Shown here: one piece after another, positions 8,293 through 11,025 of the stretch
How positions within the stretch are numbered: position 1 is the stretch's first letter
How the letters are laid out: each line of letters begins with the position of its first letter
Source of the DNA: JAWLFY01 sp964462125
GTDB taxonomy: Bacteria > Planctomycetota > Planctomycetia > Pirellulales > Pirellulaceae
Direction of reading: 5' to 3'
Length of the DNA: 11,025 nucleotides
Assembly (NCBI GenBank): GCA_964462125.1
Contig: CAYWXT010000197.1
Location: forward strand, 1-11,025
Position numbers and translations under genes: made by a program
Notes under the pieces: generated by a model
What the model saw: the letters and a program-made list of their open reading frames with translations, nothing else
The model's database searches: none
What the model was told of the DNA's origin: nothing

Positions 8293-8336
8293 GTCAATTC
8301 ATGCCAAAAGGAGAAGACGAGTCCGACTCGGTTCAT
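8289..8336 (-). CDS. Putative 15-codon coupling mini-ORF between genes 2 and 3
   Basis: An ATG at 8336 overlaps gene 2's TGA as ATGA. The frame runs 15 codons (MNRVGLVFSFWHELT) and ends in a TGA at 8291-8289 that overlaps gene 3's ATG, again as ATGA. It spans the 40-nt gap between the two large genes exactly. No ribosome binding site of its own is visible, nor is there one before gene 3, so a terminating ribosome could pass from gene 2 through this frame to gene 3. This is inference from geometry only: the peptide resembles nothing I know, and a chance open frame of this length is common. The low confidence refers to it being translated, not to the frame itself, which is plainly there. Confidence 0.3.
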   Translation of the reverse strand: MNRVGLVFSFWHELT

Positions 8337-9661
8337 TGCATTCGAATCATGTGTTCGGAAACCGCGATGACGTCGTCCATGATCGTCACGTAGGTATTGT
8401 CCAAGACAGTTCCACCCGCAGTATCCTTATCCGCAAATCCAGGCGTCGGGAAGCCGAACGACCAATCGGGACCATCGAGGTACACCGTTCGCTGCCAGAC
8501 TTCATGGGGATCACCATGAACCGGATCGTCGACGGTGAGGAACTCCGGCTCTTCGTCGACCGAGGCGACGCGGAACCAGCGGTGAACATCTCCGCCGCTG
8601 GGCAGTTGCCGGGAAAGCATCACCCAATCGTTGACCACAACGCGGGGGGAGAGTCCTCCCACCGGGTTGCCATTGGCATCCACATGCTCGGCCGGACCCA
8701 TGATTTGGACCGTTCCGCCGGCACCGCCGGTGAAGCCGTTGGCATAGTTGACGTACGCCAATCGCTCTGCGGTCGAGTTGCCGTCGGACGTCTTTGCCGG
8801 CCCGCTTTCTTGAGTGTCCGTGACCGGATAGGTGAAAAAGCTGCGGTCCCGCTTCCGCATCACCACGACCGAAACGCTCATGTAGGTTGAGCCGGGAACC
8901 TGGTTGCAGGTTGCGATCCAGGTCAGCGATCCGTCGGTCACGCGTTTCCCCAACGGCGATCCGCCGCTGACCGCCTCGGTGTCTTGCGTCACCACGTTCA
9001 GCGTCCGGTCCTCGGGCTTGAACGTGGAGACTTCATCAAGCGTCTCGACCAACGCCTCCGCTTCGCGGGAGCGGAATAGGAACGCTTCCCCATCGGGGGT
9101 GCGGAGCAGGCCACCCTGATCCTGTTGCCTGCCGACCCCGACCCGCAGCATCCGTGGGGCGATGCTGCCGACGGGCCGCCAAAATTCGTCTGGCGGCAGC
9201 GAGGGATCGGCTAGCGGATCGTGTTCGCCGCGGTAGTGCGGAAACAGCATCCGGCGGTAGCCGTTGCCGCTGTTGGGATTGTAAGCGTTAAAGTAACCGC
9301 CGTTTGCTTCCGTCAAAGCCGAGACGTCGGCCGAGACGAACATCGGGTCGATGCACCAACTGGTCGCATTCGGGAACGCAGCGTCCACGGGCGGTGTGGT
9401 TCCAGGACCGAACGAGCCCCTGTCTTGATCCAAACGTACGACCCACGCCGACCGTCGCAGCGCCCCTTTGGCTTCCAGTTCGTCGAACACGGCTGAGGCG
9501 AGTGCGGAGGCTTCGTTCAGGTCGATCGAGTCCTGGGCGCGACGGGCGGCGACCGGCAGGACCGATGCCAGACCGACCAGTCCGATCAGAACGACGCCGA
9601 TGGCAAAGAGCACCTCGACCAGCGTGACGGCGTTTCGCTTTGGATTGCGGATGGGTGACAT
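8333..9661 (-). CDS. GspI/PilV-like minor pseudopilin
   Basis: Predicted 442-aa pseudopilin, second in the operon. The ATG at 9661 overlaps gene 1's TGA by one base (TGATG), which implies translational coupling; no Shine-Dalgarno sequence is visible in the preceding 20 nt. It gives an 11-residue leader rich in Arg/Lys/Asn (MSPIRNPKRNA), cleavage at A11/V12, and VTLVEVLFAIGVVLIGLVGL with Glu at +5. This run of VTLVEVL with a Gly-rich helix and then SVLPVAARRAQDS is typical of the PilV/GspI type. The frame extends 46 codons further upstream inside gene 1, but the position of the signal argues against that. The rest is a soluble periplasmic-type domain containing WFRVASVDEEPEFLTVDDPV (near 372-391), a Gly/Asn-rich VDANGNPVGG stretch, and a C-terminal EHMIRMQ. 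Only two or three Cys are present. It is longer than the 120-200 aa of enterobacterial GspI, as planctomycete homologues tend to be. Likely partners are the other three gene products. Confidence 0.85.
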   Translation of the reverse strand: MSPIRNPKRNAVTLVEVLFAIGVVLIGLVGLASVLPVAARRAQDSIDLNEASALASAVFDELEAKGALRRSAWVVRLDQDRGSFGPGTTPPVDAAFPNATSWCIDPMFVSADVSALTEANGGYFNAYNPNSGNGYRRMLFPHYRGEHDPLADPSLPPDEFWRPVGSIAPRMLRVGVGRQQDQGGLLRTPDGEAFLFRSREAEALVETLDEVSTFKPEDRTLNVVTQDTEAVSGGSPLGKRVTDGSLTWIATCNQVPGSTYMSVSVVVMRKRDRSFFTYPVTDTQESGPAKTSDGNSTAERLAYVNYANGFTGGAGGTVQIMGPAEHVDANGNPVGGLSPRVVVNDWVMLSRQLPSGGDVHRWFRVASVDEEPEFLTVDDPVHGDPHEVWQRTVYLDGPDWSFGFPTPGFADKDTAGGTVLDNTYVTIMDDVIAVSEHMIRMQ

Positions 9662-10878
9662 CAGTAGGTGCTCAATGTGTCGGCTTGGACGGCGAATGCG
9701 CGAGATTCGCGAACCACCACTCGGACGTTGTTTTGGCTCTGCGGCGCGGCCGCTGGTGAGGCGGTGATGAATCCGGTTGACGGATTGATCACCACCCACA
9801 CCGTCTCGGGGTTCATCACGTTGGCGGTCGCGCGATTCTCAAGCGAAAGCAAGTCGTCTGGCCGGACGCCATCGGTGGTTCCCAAACAGAGATAAATGTT
9901 GCCCGCGGGAGACTCCTGCGATAACACGGGCGACCCTCCACTTATGTCCACTCCGTGCTTCATGTAGGAGACGCTACCGTCGGGGGCAAACACGATCGCG
10001 ACATTCCCACATTCGACCTGCTCGTCCGGTAGGGCGCTTGGCGCCATCACAAACTGGGAGAACTGAATGCCGCTGTGCCCGACGCCGGAATAATTCAAAT
10101 CAATCGCCAACCCCTTCGACAAGGAAAGGGAACCGACGGTGGAGGTGACCGGTTCGCGGTGAATGCGAAAGCGGGCGGGGGTGCGTGTGCTGGTGAGCTG
10201 GGCCGAGGAAGGAAAGATGACCGTGCGATTGAACGCCGTGTTGGCAGCGGTACGCTCGTCGAAGAGTTCTTCGCGGGGGTCGAAGATGACCTTGGTTCCT
10301 GGACCAAAACCGGGCGGGGTGTCCGTGTCGGCAACTTGCATCATTCGCCGAATGACGACCGAACGGCCACCTTGCATTTCCAGCCGGTCGAACCTGCGAA
10401 TGGGGGAGGATCCTGTGCCGCCGTTGGCAGCGCTCAGGAATAATAGTGGAGAATCGTCTGCGGTGAAGAATGCCGCGTTGGTCGCACCTTCCTGTGGAGG
10501 GTCTGGGACGATTGTTGAGTTCTGCGGATCCGGATCATGAAACAGAAGGGCCCGTGCGGCGGCGGTCTCGCCGGTGTAGGGGGGGACGGAGTTGGAAAGG
10601 ACCATTTGATTGGAGATCGAGCGGACGTAATCGTTGGCGCTGCCGAACCGCGGAATGAGGACGCCGACTTCGCGGCCGGTGGCGATCGCCCGCCCACGGG
10701 CCTCGTTCAAGAACGCCACCACCTCGCGGGCGCTTTGCGCCTTCTTGCCATCCTTCAGCGCGTTCCGCACCGCCGGCAGAGCGATTCCGGCTAGCAACAT
10801 CAGGATGAAGGTGACGATCAGGATCTCGACCAGGGTGAACGCGCTGCGGCGCCGTGGCGAACCGGTGACGGCACCCAC
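9661..10878 (-). CDS. GspH/FimT-like minor pseudopilin (prepilin-type N-terminal signal)
   Basis: Predicted 405-aa inner-membrane-anchored pseudopilin, first gene of the operon. The chosen start is a GTG at 10878, which gives a short basic leader (MGAVTGSPRRRSA) and a class III cleavage site A13/F14 followed by FTLVE, with Glu at mature position +5. A hydrophobic helix runs to about residue 36 (ILIVTFILMLLAGIALPAV). A GAAGGGA Shine-Dalgarno-like stretch lies 5 nt before the GTG. The same frame is open upstream to a TTG at 10995, but that part only translates the palindromic repeat, so I did not use it. After the helix come a GspH-like segment (EVVAFLNEARGRAIATGREV, residues 52-71), PARFRIHREPV (234-243), LAIDLNYSG and a C-terminal WVVINPSTGFI (361-371), which I recall from planctomycete GspH/FimT proteins. 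It is about twice the length of proteobacterial GspH. Its TGA stop overlaps the next start by one base. Family assignment is fairly sure; the exact pilus or secretion system is not. Confidence 0.85.
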   Translation of the reverse strand: MGAVTGSPRRRSAFTLVEILIVTFILMLLAGIALPAVRNALKDGKKAQSAREVVAFLNEARGRAIATGREVGVLIPRFGSANDYVRSISNQMVLSNSVPPYTGETAAARALLFHDPDPQNSTIVPDPPQEGATNAAFFTADDSPLLFLSAANGGTGSSPIRRFDRLEMQGGRSVVIRRMMQVADTDTPPGFGPGTKVIFDPREELFDERTAANTAFNRTVIFPSSAQLTSTRTPARFRIHREPVTSTVGSLSLSKGLAIDLNYSGVGHSGIQFSQFVMAPSALPDEQVECGNVAIVFAPDGSVSYMKHGVDISGGSPVLSQESPAGNIYLCLGTTDGVRPDDLLSLENRATANVMNPETVWVVINPSTGFITASPAAAPQSQNNVRVVVRESRAFAVQADTLSTY

Positions 10879-10881
10879 TGC

Positions 10882-10896
10882 GATCCCTTCAGGATC
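10882..10896 (-). promoter_or_regulatory. Ribosome binding site of gene 1 within a GATCC palindrome
   Basis: On the minus strand GATCCTGAAGGGATC contains GAAGGGA (10890-10884), placed 5 nt before the GTG start at 10878. The same bases form a 5-bp inverted repeat, and 14 of 15 bases match the repeat at 2328-2342. This supports the GTG start over the distant TTG at 10995. It also means the initiation signal of the operon's first gene is repeat-derived, and its GGA core could pair within a weak hairpin. Confidence 0.5.
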
Positions 10897-10929
10897 GTGG
10901 CCGGGCGCGATGACGGCGCGTCGCCCGCA

Positions 10930-11025
10930 CGCGCCGCCGACCCCGAAGGGCGTCGCAGATCGGCGCGCTCGGTTTTTACCCCGAAGGGGTTGCAAGATGG
11001 TAGCCGGCGGTCGCGCAGCGCACCG
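10930..11025. repeat. Composite palindromic repeat, right copy (cut by window edge)
   Basis: This lies upstream of gene 1. Positions 10930-10947 are an exact 18-base copy of 67-84, followed by a separate spacer with a T5 run, the perfect palindrome ACCCCGAAGGGGT (10978-10990), and then 10980-11025, which repeat 1-46 with one difference. The order of the two modules on the plus strand is reversed relative to the left copy (here the 18-mer precedes the 46-mer), so at least one more module copy probably follows beyond the edge. The same frame as gene 1 stays open through most of it, but the translation (for example TPFGVGGA, also encoded by the left copy) is repeat-derived and not counted as coding. 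Confidence 0.75.

Noticed and set aside
8294..8302. Two-codon frame ATG AAT TGA just before gene 3
   Set aside because: It is too short to mean anything on its own and lies in a different frame from the 15-codon bridging frame, which explains the junction better.
8303..8330. Hairpin CGAGT-CGG-ACTCG followed by a pyrimidine tract as an attenuator or terminator between genes 2 and 3
   Set aside because: The stem is only 5 bp and the tract is interrupted by C residues; the tight coupling of frames argues for read-through.
8204..8890. 228-codon plus-strand frame across the gene 2/gene 3 junction
   Set aside because: It is antisense to two genes with prepilin signals and shows no domain; AAAAGGAGAAG at 8306-8316 looks like a ribosome site on the plus strand but no suitable start follows at the right spacing.
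10879..10995. N-terminal extension of gene 1 from a TTG at 10995
   Set aside because: It only translates palindromic repeat DNA, would give a 52-residue leader, and a GTG with a Shine-Dalgarno-like site lies nearer the prepilin signal.

Overview
The window holds one tightly packed, minus-strand operon of four genes, read from about 10880 down to 98. All four proteins begin with the class III (prepilin-type) signal and N-terminal helix of type IV pilin-like and type II secretion pseudopilin proteins. In transcription order they are a GspH/FimT-like protein (405 aa), a GspI/PilV-like protein (442 aa), a giant GspK-like protein (1968 aa) and a GspJ/PilW-like protein (763 aa as called). The set matches the minor pseudopilins H, I, K and J, which in characterised systems form the initiating tip complex of a pseudopilus. 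Here K precedes J, whereas the classical gsp order is G-H-I-J-K. There is no ATPase, platform protein, secretin, major pseudopilin or prepilin peptidase in the window, so those parts must be encoded elsewhere.

The likely host is a planctomycete, probably of the Rhodopirellula/Pirellulaceae type. This is inferred from the oversized pseudopilins, from phrases in the giant protein that I recall as typical of planctomycete homologues (DVDN..G.G.PDSVW, AQWAVNVVDYRDPD, a VVWG-E-PEL block, IIDRSKPVGFIPG near the C-terminus), from the moderately high GC, and from palindromic dispersed repeats between genes. No database search was possible.

Layout on the minus strand: 11025-10879 is palindromic repeat sequence upstream of gene 1. 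Gene 1 is 10878-9661. Gene 2 is 9661-8333 and starts in a one-base TGATG overlap. Next comes a 15-codon open frame (8336-8289) that overlaps gene 2's stop and gene 3's start by ATGA at both ends. Gene 3 is 8292-2386. Gene 4 is 2389-98 and starts in an ATGA overlap. Positions 97-1 are again repeat sequence. The coding part is therefore one unbroken chain of coupled frames, and most internal starts lack a visible Shine-Dalgarno sequence.

The main points beyond the gene calls are: (1) the two window ends carry the same repeat in direct orientation (45 of 46 bases identical), so the operon is bracketed by it; (2) smaller repeat modules recur in different orders, inside the upstream region, over the stop codon of gene 4 and within the first 80 codons of gene 4, giving that protein a strange basic, Cys-containing leader; (3) the bridging 15-codon frame between genes 2 and 3; (4) the extreme size, duplicated GKINLN-like motif and calcium-loop-like Asp/Asn/Gly clusters of the GspK-like protein. 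No RNA gene, CRISPR array, transposase or integrase was seen.
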